The translations under genes were made by a program, and so were the position numbers. 64,000 nucleotides of DNA, taken from the NCBI RefSeq assembly GCF_022348085.1, contig NZ_JAKRFN010000013.1:84378-148377 (forward strand). Direction: 5' to 3'. Every line of letters starts with the position of its first letter. The first letter of the stretch is position 1. The stretch is from Mycobacterium sp. PSTR-4-N (lineage in GTDB: Bacteria > Actinomycetota > Actinomycetes > Mycobacteriales > Mycobacteriaceae). The notes beneath the pieces were generated by a model. It made no database searches. It saw nothing but the letters and a program-made list of their open reading frames with translations, and had not been told where the DNA came from. Below, in pieces: positions 53,554 through 61,491 of the stretch.

Positions 53554-55515
53554 ATGACCACCACTGCGGAGCATCTACGGAACTGCCTCGACGGCCGCTG
53601 GCGAGACACCAAGAACGCGTTGCGTAAAGAACTCAGCAACGACATCTTCCGACCGCACTACACCCCGAACACGGTCATCGCGCGCACCAAGGTCGCCGAG
53701 CAGATGCGGATCATGGCCTCGCGCGGAGCCGCCGAGGACGGTTTCAAGAAAGAGCACGGAGGCAACGGCGACGTCGGAGCCGCCGTCACGCAGATCGAGA
53801 TGCTCGCGATGAGCGATCTGTCGCTGATGGTCAAGGCGGGTGTGCAGTGGGGCCTGTTCGGCGGCGCGATCGAGAACCTCGGCACCGAACGCCACCACGA
53901 GGCCTACGTCAAGAAGCTCATCGACCTCGAGGTGCTCGGCTGCTTCGCGATGACCGAGACCGGCCACGGCAGCGATGTACAGTCGCTGGAGACGACGGCC
54001 ACCTACGACCCGGCCACCGAAGAGTTCGTCATCGACTCCCCCACCCCGTCCTCGCGCAAGGACTACATCGGCGGCGCAGCCGAGACGGCGCGATTCGCAA
54101 CGGTTTTCGCTCAGCTGATCACCCCGGACGGCGAGGGTCACGGCGTGCACTGCTTCGTCGTGCCCATTCGTGACGAGGCCGGCAACGACCTGCCCGGCGT
54201 CACCACCTCGGACTGTCACTACAAGGGTGGCCTGCCCGGCGTGGACAACGGCCGCATCCAGTTCGACAACGTGCGCGTCCCGCGCGAGAACCTGCTCAAC
54301 AAGTACGCCGACGTCGCCGCGGACGGAACCTACAGCTCCCCGATCGAGAACCCGAACCGGCGTTTCTTCACGATGCTCGGCACGCTGATCCGCGGCCGCG
54401 TGACAGTCGGCGGCAGCGCCGGCGCGGCCGCTCGCGTCGCGCTGGACATCGCGACGCGCTACGCGCTACAACGGCGTCAGTTCTCCGACCCCGACGGCGG
54501 CGAGGTGCTGCTGATGGACTACTTGGTCCACCAGCGCCGGCTGTTCCCGTTGATCGCCCGCTCGTATGCGCTGCAGTTCGCGCAGAACGAGCTGGTGGCC
54601 AAGTGCCACGAGCTCCAGACCGCTGACGACCCGGACCCCGAGGAACAGCGCGAACTGGAATCCCGGGCCGCAGGCCTGAAGGCCGCCAACACCTGGCACG
54701 CCACCCGCGCCATCCAGGAGGCGCGTGAAGCGTGCGGCGGCGCCGGCTATCTCGCCGAGAACCGGCTGATCGCGCTCAAGGCCGACACCGACGTGTTCAC
54801 CACCTTCGAGGGCGACAACCATGTGCTGTTCCAGCTCGTGGCCAAGGAGCTGCTGACCGCCTACGCCGACGACATCAAGGGGATGAGCCCGGTCGAATGG
54901 GTGGGTTTCGCGGCCCGGTTCGCCGGCGAGCGGGTGCTCAAACGTACTGCGGCCCAGACGATCATGCAGACAGTTCTGGATTCGCGGCAGGACAACGAGG
55001 AAGAGGGCAGCCTCTTCAACCGCGGCACGCAGGCCAAGATGCTCGAAGACCGCGAGGAGTACATGACCGCGTCGGTGGCGCGGCGGCTGCAGAGCAAGTC
55101 CAAGGAGATGAGCGCCTTCGAGGCCTTCAACTCGGTGCAGGACCATGTGCTCCACGTCGCGCAATCCCACATCGACCGCATCGTGTTCGAGGCGTTCGTC
55201 GCCGGTATCGACTCCTGCCACGACCGGACCGCGCGCGAGATCCTGGGCCTGGTGTGCGATCTGTACGCGCTGACGGTGATCGAAGAGGACAAGTCGTGGT
55301 TCGTCGAGCACCGCTTCCTGTCCACCGAACGCGCGAAGGCGGTGACCCGCGCGATCAACGATCGCTGCAAGCGCCTGCGTCCCTACGCGGAACTCTTGGT
55401 CGACGGCTTCGGCATCCCCGAGCAGTTGCGCTACGCCGAGATGCTGCACCCGGAGCACATTCCGGATGCCGACGAGCACACCCGTCAGGACGCCACCAGC
55501 GCGGGCGTGATCTGA
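53554..55515 (+). CDS. Acyl-CoA dehydrogenase/oxidase (ACOX-like, two C-terminal domains)
   Basis: A 653-aa protein, much longer than typical acyl-CoA dehydrogenases (about 390) and close to acyl-CoA oxidases. FAD-binding and active-site segments are clear: GCFAMTETGHGSDVQ near residues 129-143, CGGAGYLAENRL near 394-405, and the catalytic Glu in FTTFEGDNHVL near 414-424. Residues 450-640 form the ACOX-type C-terminal domain. It would oxidise acyl-CoAs in beta-oxidation; oxygen use cannot be told from sequence. It ends 1 bp from the convergent lipoprotein gene. Confidence 0.88.
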   Translation: MTTTAEHLRNCLDGRWRDTKNALRKELSNDIFRPHYTPNTVIARTKVAEQMRIMASRGAAEDGFKKEHGGNGDVGAAVTQIEMLAMSDLSLMVKAGVQWGLFGGAIENLGTERHHEAYVKKLIDLEVLGCFAMTETGHGSDVQSLETTATYDPATEEFVIDSPTPSSRKDYIGGAAETARFATVFAQLITPDGEGHGVHCFVVPIRDEAGNDLPGVTTSDCHYKGGLPGVDNGRIQFDNVRVPRENLLNKYADVAADGTYSSPIENPNRRFFTMLGTLIRGRVTVGGSAGAAARVALDIATRYALQRRQFSDPDGGEVLLMDYLVHQRRLFPLIARSYALQFAQNELVAKCHELQTADDPDPEEQRELESRAAGLKAANTWHATRAIQEAREACGGAGYLAENRLIALKADTDVFTTFEGDNHVLFQLVAKELLTAYADDIKGMSPVEWVGFAARFAGERVLKRTAAQTIMQTVLDSRQDNEEEGSLFNRGTQAKMLEDREEYMTASVARRLQSKSKEMSAFEAFNSVQDHVLHVAQSHIDRIVFEAFVAGIDSCHDRTAREILGLVCDLYALTVIEEDKSWFVEHRFLSTERAKAVTRAINDRCKRLRPYAELLVDGFGIPEQLRYAEMLHPEHIPDADEHTRQDATSAGVI

Positions 55516-55516
55516 C

Positions 55517-55981
55517 TCAGGGCCCCGGTATCGGGTCGAGGATCGTCAACCTGCCCTCTTCGAGGGTGACGCGCGCCGATCCCACCCCGGTGGGGCAGCA
55601 CGCCGCGTCGGCGCCCTGACGCCACTGATACTGCACGCGGGCGTCGTGATCGCCCTGCGCGGTGACGGTGATGTAGGGCCGCGGTTCCGGTGTCGGCGAA
55701 CCGACGCCTTTGTCGCCGTCGAAGAACAGCACCTGCTGGGGGCTGTCGGAGGCGGCGCCGGAGCTCACCACCACCCAGTTCAACCGACAGTCGGCGGCGT
55801 GCCCGCGCGCGCTCTCGGTCCACGACGCCTGCGGCAACATCGAGATCTCGGTGGCCACCGACTGCGCGCTGGGCCCTGGCCCGCACGCCTGAGTGCTCGT
55901 CGGCGCCGGGCCGGGCGGGCTCCATCCGCATGCGGCCGTCAGCACGGCAGTCATCGCGACGACGGCAGACGAGATACGCAT
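55517..55981 (-). CDS. LppP/LprE-family lipoprotein
   Basis: A 154-aa lipoprotein with lipobox LTAAC near residue 18. It carries the LppP/LprE-family pattern: CRLNWVVVSSG and QVLFFDGDKGVG near 65-93, and two adjacent cysteines (ACCPTG) near 126. By position it may match Rv2330c (lppP). The function is unknown. It lies 10 bp downstream of the RibD-like gene. Confidence 0.8.
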   Translation of the reverse strand: MRISSAVVAMTAVLTAACGWSPPGPAPTSTQACGPGPSAQSVATEISMLPQASWTESARGHAADCRLNWVVVSSGAASDSPQQVLFFDGDKGVGSPTPEPRPYITVTAQGDHDARVQYQWRQGADAACCPTGVGSARVTLEEGRLTILDPIPGP

Positions 55982-55990
55982 GCCGTCACG

Positions 55991-56554
55991 TTATCGGTCG
56001 ACCTCGTAGCGCAGCAGGACCGTGCCGCCGGGGAACGTGCGATTGTCCACCAGTCGCAGCGAGATCCAGGACGGCAGCGGCGGGAAGAACGGCGTGCCGC
56101 CACCGACCGCCGTCGGGGCCAACACGATCCGGAACTCGTCGACCAGCCCGGCCTGTACGACCGGTGCGGCCAGCGTCGCACCGGCGATCTCGAGAGGACC
56201 GTCGGTCTCGGCTTTCAACCGCCGGACCACCTCGACCGGATCCCCGCGCTCCAGGCGGGCGTTCCCGTCGACCGACCGCAGAGTGCGGGAGAACACGACC
56301 TTGGGCATCGCCCGCCAGACGCGCGCGTAGTCGACGATGATCGGCGGCGCGTCCGGGTCATCGTCGGCCGTGGTCCAGTAGGGGGACATCAGCTCATAGA
56401 GGCGCCGCCCGTAGAACGCCAGCGCGGTCTGCCGCTCGAAATCATTCCAATACTGGTGCAGTTCGTCGCTCGGCGCACTCCAGTCGATCGACCCGTTCGC
56501 GTCCGCGATGTAGCCGTCGACGGAGACGTTGAAGCCGTAGATCAATTTCCCCAT
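55991..56554 (-). CDS. Dihydrofolate reductase-like RibD C-terminal protein
   Basis: A 187-aa protein, MGKLIYGFNVSVDGYIADANG at its N-terminus, typical of the YwjB/YyaP-type RibD-C reductases. LAFYGRRLYELM and IAGATLAAPVVQAGLVDEFRIV are family landmarks. The ATG at 56554 starts at the conserved N-terminus; a much longer open frame reaches the prophage junction and is not credible. It is related to the gene at 36678. Confidence 0.83.
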   Translation of the reverse strand: MGKLIYGFNVSVDGYIADANGSIDWSAPSDELHQYWNDFERQTALAFYGRRLYELMSPYWTTADDDPDAPPIIVDYARVWRAMPKVVFSRTLRSVDGNARLERGDPVEVVRRLKAETDGPLEIAGATLAAPVVQAGLVDEFRIVLAPTAVGGGTPFFPPLPSWISLRLVDNRTFPGGTVLLRYEVDR

Positions 56555-56642
56555 GGACGTCAGACTGCCCCGCGGCGCCGCACTCATCGCGGCGACCCGC
56601 TCGACGCCCATGTCAGGGACGAGTGTGACGCCGCACACAACT

Positions 56643-56679
56643 GCTAGCTGGTTGCTTGCAATAGCTAGCACGGGGGTAT
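56643..56679 (+). promoter_or_regulatory. Inverted repeat with SigF-like promoter
   Basis: GCTAGCT (56643-56649) and AGCTAGC (56663-56669) form an inverted repeat. Overlapping it, GCTT (56654-56657) and GGGTAT (56674-56679) with a 16-nt spacer fit the mycobacterial SigF pattern GTTT-N16-GGGTAT with one mismatch. It lies 40 bp upstream of the stress-type gene at 56720. Confidence 0.45.
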
Positions 56680-56719
56680 CAGTACCGGCACAGGTACGAA
56701 GCGACAAGGAGACAACGAC

Positions 56720-56962
56720 ATGGCCGACAACAACAGTGGACCGCTCGCCGCGGTGAACAGCCTCATCAACGGTGCGGTGGGCATCGTCAAGCAGGTCCTC
56801 GGAATCGTGTTGAACCGCGACAGCCTCCAGGAGGAGGGCAAGGCGCAACAGGACAAGGCCGAGGCCCAGAAGGACGTCGCGAAGAAGGAGGCCGAAGCCG
56901 AAGCAGCCCGCGCCGAGGCGAAGTCTCAGGAGACCCGCCAGAAGGCAGCCCGCAACAGCTGA
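56720..56962 (+). CDS. CsbD-like / microaggregate-binding small stress protein
   Basis: An 80-aa protein. Residues about 8-30 are hydrophobic and could sit at the membrane surface; residues 34-78 are a charged Ala/Lys/Glu/Gln-rich helix. This is the layout of mycobacterial microaggregate-binding proteins and CsbD-like stress proteins. AAGGAG at 56706-56711 precedes the ATG by 8 nt. A SigF-like promoter lies upstream and a strong hairpin directly downstream, so it is probably a single, stress-induced transcript. Confidence 0.75.
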   Translation: MADNNSGPLAAVNSLINGAVGIVKQVLGIVLNRDSLQEEGKAQQDKAEAQKDVAKKEAEAEAARAEAKSQETRQKAARNS

Positions 56963-56973
56963 GGGCACGAACA

Positions 56974-57008
56974 CCGAGGGCCACACCCGTACCGGGTGTG
57001 GCCCTCGG
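56974..57008 (+). terminator. Strong rho-independent-like hairpin
   Basis: A perfect 16-bp stem, CCGAGGGCCACACCCG (56974-56989) with its complement at 56993-57008 and a 3-nt loop (TAC), begins 12 nt after the stress-protein stop. The T tract is weak (TCTACGTT), as is common in mycobacteria. Confidence 0.75.
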
Positions 57009-57063
57009 TCTACGTTCTGGGCGCAGACCGCGATCACGGTGTGCGACGTGCGGGAAATCTGAG

Positions 57064-57098
57064 CTCCCCCGGCTGGACTCGAACCAGCAACCCTTCGG
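57064..57098 (-). repeat. Attachment core: 3' fragment of tRNA-Asn
   Basis: On the minus strand these 35 nt read from CCGAAGGGTTGC through the T arm to the acceptor end CCGGGGGAG. They match the 3' half of mycobacterial tRNA-Asn from the anticodon stem onward, including the discriminator G. The 5' half is missing; the sequence further right is unrelated. This is what remains at one end after integration into the 3' end of a tRNA gene, and it marks the left prophage junction. Confidence 0.8.
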
Positions 57099-57172
57099 CT
57101 GCGGGTCAGCTGACGACGACCTGGATTCCAGCTGGGAATTTCCCGCCGCGAGCGGGATGTGACCACACAAAG

Positions 57173-58165
57173 ATGACGCATTCTTCAAACGTCATTCCGT
57201 TTGCTGCCAGAGCGAAAAAGAACCTGGTAAAGTTTGCCAATACGCCTGTAACGCTGGTAACAATAGAAGGTAAGTCGGGGCTGGCGGAACGGGATGGAAT
57301 GGAAGACAAACGGAGTTACTCGCTGCCCGCGATCTGGGAACATGCTGTTCAACAATGGATTGCATGGCTTCGGATCGGCGGCACTCGATCAACCACACTG
57401 CGACTGCGGCGCGGCCACGTCCGCAGCATCGCCCGACGATCTGGGACGCAGCATCCACGCGAGCTGTCGCTATCGACGATCGTGGAGATTTGCGAGGATC
57501 AGACGTGGTCGAACGAACACCGCAAGGGCCTACGACGATCACTGATCAGCTTCTTCGATTTCTGCGTTGATAGAGGTCTCGTCTCGGCAAACCCGGCGCT
57601 CGCACTACCGCGAGTCGCCGGCGAGAAACCGCGGCCGCGGCCATGCCCCGACGACATCTGGTCTGAGCTGCTCGCGATGAGCACACCGCGCGTCCGGATG
57701 ATGGCGCGCCTCGCCGGCGAAGTCGGGATGCGCCGCGCCGAGGTCGCCGTCTGCCGACGTGAAGATCTTGTCATCGACGTTGACGGATGGGCGCTCATCG
57801 TGCACGGCAAGGGCGGCCGCCAGCGTGTTGTACCGATCACCGACAGTGTCGCCAATGAGATCCGCGAGTTCTGCCCGCGCGGCTACCTATTCGCCGGGCA
57901 GATCGACGGGCACATCTCCCCCGACTACGTTGGCCGCCTTCTTTCACGGCTGATGCCATCGGGCTGGTCGATGCATAAGCTAAGACACCGGTATGCAACC
58001 CGCGGCCTGGCCGGCACTGGGAACCTGATTGCGGTGAAGGAGGCGCTCGGACATGCCAGCGTGGCCACGACGCAAATCTATGTAGCGGTCGCAAGCCGCG
58101 ACGTCCGTGCTGTCACCGAGGCGGCTGCTGGCTGGACGCCGCGGCCGAGGATTTCGCCGACATGA
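57173..58165 (+). CDS. int: Tyrosine recombinase / phage integrase
   Basis: A 330-aa integrase. The core-binding domain covers about residues 50-150. The catalytic domain has R187 (GMRRAE), K213 (GKGGRQR), H268-xx-R271 (MHKLRHRY), H294 (LGHAS) and the nucleophile Y303. All catalytic residues are present, so it should be active. The first 60 codons are clearly lower in GC than the neighbouring host genes. I prefer the Met at 57173, but a later Met (about 57299) is possible. The attachment core lies 75 bp upstream. Confidence 0.92.
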   Translation: MTHSSNVIPFAARAKKNLVKFANTPVTLVTIEGKSGLAERDGMEDKRSYSLPAIWEHAVQQWIAWLRIGGTRSTTLRLRRGHVRSIARRSGTQHPRELSLSTIVEICEDQTWSNEHRKGLRRSLISFFDFCVDRGLVSANPALALPRVAGEKPRPRPCPDDIWSELLAMSTPRVRMMARLAGEVGMRRAEVAVCRREDLVIDVDGWALIVHGKGGRQRVVPITDSVANEIREFCPRGYLFAGQIDGHISPDYVGRLLSRLMPSGWSMHKLRHRYATRGLAGTGNLIAVKEALGHASVATTQIYVAVASRDVRAVTEAAAGWTPRPRISPT

Positions 58166-58281
58166 CCGACGAGCCCCCCGACGACCTCACCGCCACCCTT
58201 CTGGCCCTGCACAGCATCGCCGTCGCGGTGAGCCTGCCCGACGACGAGCGGCCCGAGCGAACGTGGAGTGCCGCTGCCTGA
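58162..58281 (+). CDS. 39-aa ORF coupled to the integrase
   Basis: A short gene, ATG 58162 to TGA 58281, whose ATG overlaps the integrase stop (ATGA). The product begins MTDEPPDDLTATLLALHSIA and is acidic with one amphipathic helix. Similar tiny acidic ORFs follow phage integrases. A recombination directionality factor is possible, but it lacks a visible winged helix, so no function is proposed. Confidence 0.5.
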   Translation: MTDEPPDDLTATLLALHSIAVAVSLPDDERPERTWSAAA

Positions 58282-58302
58282 TCGCGCGTAGGATGCGCGT
58301 GC

Positions 58303-58713
58303 ATGGGGGAAGGTCGTTGGCGTACCGGCGCGGTTGTTGCGCTATCCACAGGACTCTTCACGGCGGGGTGCGTGTCGGGGTGCGTGTTCGGCGTCATGGT
58401 GACTGGCAGTGGCGAGTCGGCCGACAAGAGCGGAGGCAGTGACATTCCGCGCACATCGCCGATCCCGCTGACGCCAACGACCGAGTCTCGCGCGGCCTTC
58501 GCGAACGACATCGCCGGCCTGCCGATCGCCTTCGATGACGCCCGCCTGCTCGCCATCGCCACCTGTACCGCGTTCAAGCAGAACCCCGGCACGTCCAGCG
58601 CCAACGCAGCTGAGCAGCTGGCCAGTCGCCAGGGGTGGTCGATAGCTCAAGGCAGGCTCTTTCTCGGCGCGGCCACTGAGTCGTACTGTCCCGAGTTCCG
58701 CCACGGCTCATGA
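58303..58713 (+). CDS. Exported DUF732-like prophage protein
   Basis: A 136-aa protein with a signal-like N-terminus (VVALSTGLFTAGCVSGCVFG), where TAGC gives a possible lipobox at C23. The C-terminal 75 residues match the DUF732 layout: LPIAFDDARLLAIATCTAF near 72-90, and an ending with ATESYCPEF. The two late cysteines are likely to pair. A secreted gene beside the integrase and apart from the late operon is typical of lysogenic-conversion genes. A strong terminator follows. Confidence 0.72.
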   Translation: MGEGRWRTGAVVALSTGLFTAGCVSGCVFGVMVTGSGESADKSGGSDIPRTSPIPLTPTTESRAAFANDIAGLPIAFDDARLLAIATCTAFKQNPGTSSANAAEQLASRQGWSIAQGRLFLGAATESYCPEFRHGS

Positions 58714-58720
58714 ACAAGTT

Positions 58721-58757
58721 ATGAGGCCCACCCGGCGCATTGCCGAGTGGGCCTCAT
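58721..58757. terminator. Bidirectional terminator between convergent prophage units
   Basis: ATGAGGCCCAC (58721-58731) pairs with GTGGGCCTCAT (58747-58757), with TTTT following on the plus strand. It begins 7 nt after the DUF732-like gene and 30 nt from the end of the minus-strand late operon, so it can stop both. Confidence 0.8.
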
Positions 58758-58787
58758 TTTCGTGTTCAAAACCGGAAACGTCGCAGG

Positions 58788-58892
58788 TCAGCCGATCAGC
58801 ACGACCACCAGCACCGCGGTACCGACGGCGATCAGGATGCACAGCGCGGCGAACCAGATCTCGATCTCGGGGTCACCCTGCGGCGCGCTCAC
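58788..58892 (-). CDS. 34-aa single-helix membrane protein, end of lysis operon
   Basis: GTG 58892 to TGA 58788. The start overlaps the stop of the upstream gene (GTGA). The product begins VSAPQGDPEIEIWFAALCILI and ends in a hydrophobic helix and VVVLIG. It is a single-pass membrane peptide, the last gene of the operon. It could modulate the holin, but there is no direct evidence. Confidence 0.6.
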   Translation of the reverse strand: MSAPQGDPEIEIWFAALCILIAVGTAVLVVVLIG

Positions 58893-59329
58893 GGCCGCAG
58901 TTCCCAGAGCTCCCGTCGCGCAGTGCGGAACGTCGCGCGCAGGTCGTTGACGTCCTCGTGGTCCTGAGTGGTCAGCGACTCGGGCGCCACCTTGGTCATC
59001 AGCCGCTCGATCAGCGAGAGCGTGCGATCAGATGCGTCGAGCACCGATTCCAGCGCGGACAGCGACCGGCCCAGGCTGGCGCGGCATCCGTCGCGAGCTT
59101 CCTCGGCGCTGTGCTGAGCATCGCGCGCGAGCCGAATGTGCTCGTTCCACTCTCGGATGCGCGCCTCGACGTCGACGAGATCGGCGTCAGCCTCGGCCTT
59201 GGCCCCCTCGGCGCCGGCCTTCTTGCCCTCGCCGCGCAGCTTCGGCAGCTCGAGATACCGGGTGGCCAGCGAGATCACCAGCGTCAGGCCGATCGTCAAC
59301 CCCCATTGGCCGAGCTCGCCCCACTTCAC
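58889..59329 (-). CDS. Membrane-anchored coiled-coil phage protein
   Basis: A 146-aa protein. One N-terminal helix (about 8-25) is followed by about 100 residues of charged, Ala-rich coiled coil (EGKKAGAEGAKAEAD, then ARIREWNEHIRLARD). The layout resembles DUF2746-type proteins that follow lysins in mycobacteriophages. A spanin-like or holin-regulator role is possible. The GTG start overlaps the upstream stop. Confidence 0.65.
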   Translation of the reverse strand: MKWGELGQWGLTIGLTLVISLATRYLELPKLRGEGKKAGAEGAKAEADADLVDVEARIREWNEHIRLARDAQHSAEEARDGCRASLGRSLSALESVLDASDRTLSLIERLMTKVAPESLTTQDHEDVNDLRATFRTARRELWELRP

Positions 59330-59730
59330 CAGGTGTCCCGACGTCGGATCATGCGCCAGACCAGGCCGGCGCGAACCGCAGCCCCGATCGCGGTGCCGGT
59401 GAACGCGAGCGCCATGCTGGTATTCCAGGTCGTCGGCACCGCCTCGGGGATGTTGCGGCTGTAGTAGAACAGCGCGGCCGAGCATCCGAGCATGCCGAGC
59501 ATCTCGACCCACGCTCCCCGGGGTTCACGCCGCAGCCAGGCCGCCGCGATGCACGCCAGTGTCGAGGCCAGCAGCACCGCCGAGAAGGCGTTCTGCGACC
59601 AGCGGTCCATCTCGCGCACCACGGTCGAGCCGGACGGACCGAACCACAGCTGTGAGGCCGAGATGTAAGACAGCGTGCCCATTGAGGCGAGGACGATCGG
59701 GTGGCGGGCGTCGCGGCGGCGGTTACGCAT
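59326..59730 (-). CDS. Four-helix prophage membrane protein (134 aa)
   Basis: A hydrophobic protein with about four helices between residues 15 and 125 and charged ends (MRNRRRDARHP at the start, RMIRRRDTW at the end). It overlaps both neighbours by a few nt. Phage lysis cassettes often carry such genes next to the holin; no family was recognised. Confidence 0.62.
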   Translation of the reverse strand: MRNRRRDARHPIVLASMGTLSYISASQLWFGPSGSTVVREMDRWSQNAFSAVLLASTLACIAAAWLRREPRGAWVEMLGMLGCSAALFYYSRNIPEAVPTTWNTSMALAFTGTAIGAAVRAGLVWRMIRRRDTW

Positions 59731-60148
59731 CTCGTCGCAACCCGTGCTCGTCGCGAATGTGCAGCCGGAACATCGCCGCGAAGCACAGCCACGTGATGAG
59801 CGAGAGCGGGTTGACGACGTCCTCGTTGCGTATGAGGTCCGCGGCGAACGCGATGCACGCTGCTGCGGCGAGAGCGGTGAACCACCAGAACGCCAGCCAG
59901 CAGCCAATGATGCGCAGTCGTTGCCGCTCGCGCCGATACCCGGCGATGATCAGCACGCCGGCGACCAGCACCAGGCCGCCCCATGTCGCGGGCGATCCCG
60001 GCACCTTGAGCGCGAACGTCCATGCCGCTGCAGCCCACCGACGACCGCCGGACTCGATGTGACAACCGATGATCGTGGCGCCGAACGCGACAGCGATGAC
60101 GCCGAGGCAGAGGGAGTTGCGGTGAACGATCCGGCTTGAGCCGGGCAT
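59723..60148 (-). CDS. Prophage membrane protein (141 aa)
   Basis: A protein with three or four helices: about 12-30, 42-60 (WGGLVLVAGVLIIAG), 74-96 and 108-125. The ATG is joined to the upstream stop as TGATG. It is similar in size and layout to the following 134-aa protein, though I see no clear sequence similarity. It may be part of the holin system. Confidence 0.62.
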   Translation of the reverse strand: MPGSSRIVHRNSLCLGVIAVAFGATIIGCHIESGGRRWAAAAWTFALKVPGSPATWGGLVLVAGVLIIAGYRRERQRLRIIGCWLAFWWFTALAAAACIAFAADLIRNEDVVNPLSLITWLCFAAMFRLHIRDEHGLRRDA

Positions 60149-60366
60149 CAGGACAGCGTGCCGTCTTCGCGCTGCTGCTTGACCACCACGGTCGCGGTGG
60201 TGCTCGCGACGGCCGGATAGCCGAGGCCGAGGATGTTGGCGACCAGGTTCAGCCACAGCGGCGCATCCTCGGGCGCGACGATCTTGTAGATGCCCAGCAA
60301 GACGAGCACCGCGGCGGCGCTGCCATAGAGGCGCTGGCGCTGTTCGGCGGTGAGCTTCGTGATCAT
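60148..60366 (-). CDS. Holin-like protein (72 aa)
   Basis: MITKLTAEQRQRLYGSAAAV opens the product. Helix 1 (about 12-28), a short loop with APEDAPLW, helix 2 (about 38-62) and a charged C-terminus (KQQREDGTLS) are typical of two-helix phage holins. It lies 10 bp downstream of lysB, where mycobacteriophage holins are found. Holin function is inferred from layout and place. Confidence 0.65.
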   Translation of the reverse strand: MITKLTAEQRQRLYGSAAAVLVLLGIYKIVAPEDAPLWLNLVANILGLGYPAVASTTATVVVKQQREDGTLS

Positions 60367-60376
60367 GGTGTGCCTT

Positions 60377-61168
60377 TCAGATGTCGAGCTCGCGCAGCAG
60401 TTGCACGGCGTGATCGATGCGGTAGGAGGTGTGCGCCTGCGTCTGCAGGAACGAGACCAGCCGGGAGAGGGACTGGATCAGCGAGACGACACCGATGAGC
60501 GGTTTGCCGGTGAGATCCATGAGCTGGTGTGCGAGCCCGTCGTCGGCCATGACTGCCTGCCACAGCTCGAGCGGTGTACCGCCGAGCTGGGTGAGCAGCG
60601 CGTACATCGCGGTCATGTTCTCGCCGGCCTCACCCTTCGGCGTGCAGGCGTACATGTCGCCGGGCAGCGCGTAGGTGACCTTGCGGATCGTCTTGTGTGG
60701 GATGACGAGTCGCGAGATCCCCCACCCGTCGCCCCCGCCGATCGTCTCGTCATCCTCCTGGCGGCACGGGTCGCCGAGGGTGATGTGGAGCGGGCAATCG
60801 GCGAGGCGGTGCTGCAGCGATCCGGTGGTGAGCTCGAGCTCGATGCGGCCGGTGACTTCGGCGCCCTGGCTGTAGCCGATGAGGATGAACGGGCCGGGCG
60901 TCTGGTTGATCAGCCGCACGCCCTCGACGACACCCTGCGACACTGACGCGGCGTAGGACGGTGCGCCTGGTGCTGCGGGCGGGATCGGTCCGAAGCTGGC
61001 CGGGTAGCCGATGGGCTGCCAGCGGTACTTCTGCCGGAACTCTTCGCCGCCGAGCTCGGCCGCCAGCGCATCCCACTCGCCGGGAATCACCGCGCGGGCG
61101 ATGTCGGCCGGGTAGCCCATGTCCCAGCCCGCCCACGTGCCCGCGGCCGTGAGCAGAGTGGCGGTCAT
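60377..61168 (-). CDS. lysB: Lysin B, mycolylarabinogalactan esterase
   Basis: A 263-aa alpha/beta hydrolase of the cutinase/LysB family. The nucleophile S100 sits in IGYSQGAEV. N-terminal GTWAGWDMGYP is typical of the phage enzymes. LysB cuts mycolic acids from arabinogalactan so that the outer membrane detaches after peptidoglycan is degraded. The ATG overlaps the stop of the 108-aa gene (ATGA). No signal peptide is present, so release depends on the holin. Confidence 0.9.
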   Translation of the reverse strand: MTATLLTAAGTWAGWDMGYPADIARAVIPGEWDALAAELGGEEFRQKYRWQPIGYPASFGPIPPAAPGAPSYAASVSQGVVEGVRLINQTPGPFILIGYSQGAEVTGRIELELTTGSLQHRLADCPLHITLGDPCRQEDDETIGGGDGWGISRLVIPHKTIRKVTYALPGDMYACTPKGEAGENMTAMYALLTQLGGTPLELWQAVMADDGLAHQLMDLTGKPLIGVVSLIQSLSRLVSFLQTQAHTSYRIDHAVQLLRELDI

Positions 61169-61491
61169 CGGATGTCGCTGATGTCCACGCCGGTCTTGGC
61201 TGCGATGCGCTTGAGGATCTCGTGGTTCACCCGGGCGAGGCTGGCCGCGTTGATCGCGTGGCCGAGGGTGGTGTCCTTGCGCTGCGCGTCGGCGGCCAGC
61301 TTCTTGAGCTCGTCGCTGTCGAGTGTGCGACCGGGCAGCCAGAGGGTGACCTCCTTGGCGGCGTGGGTCACCTTGTCCTGCACCGAGCGCGCGACGTAGG
61401 GCGCGGGCCCGCCGGCACCCATGACGGCGGCGTGGTGATCGTCGGGGGCGACGCCGTTGAACTCGTCGGCGACTTCTTGTGCTGTTGCCAT
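61165..61491 (-). CDS. 108-aa protein between LysA and LysB
   Basis: A soluble, helical protein that begins MATAQEVADEFNGVAPDDHH. Near the C-terminus it has AINAASLARVNHEILKRIAAK, an amphipathic helix that might bind peptide or nucleic acid. It is joined to lysA by TGATG and to lysB by ATGA, so it belongs to the lysis cassette. I do not recognise a family. Confidence 0.65.
   Translation of the reverse strand: MATAQEVADEFNGVAPDDHHAAVMGAGGPAPYVARSVQDKVTHAAKEVTLWLPGRTLDSDELKKLAADAQRKDTTLGHAINAASLARVNHEILKRIAAKTGVDISDIR

Noticed and set aside
56555..57181. N-terminal extension of the RibD-like frame to the prophage junction.
   Set aside because: It would run antisense through the stress gene, the terminator and the attachment core; the family N-terminus begins at the Met at 56554.
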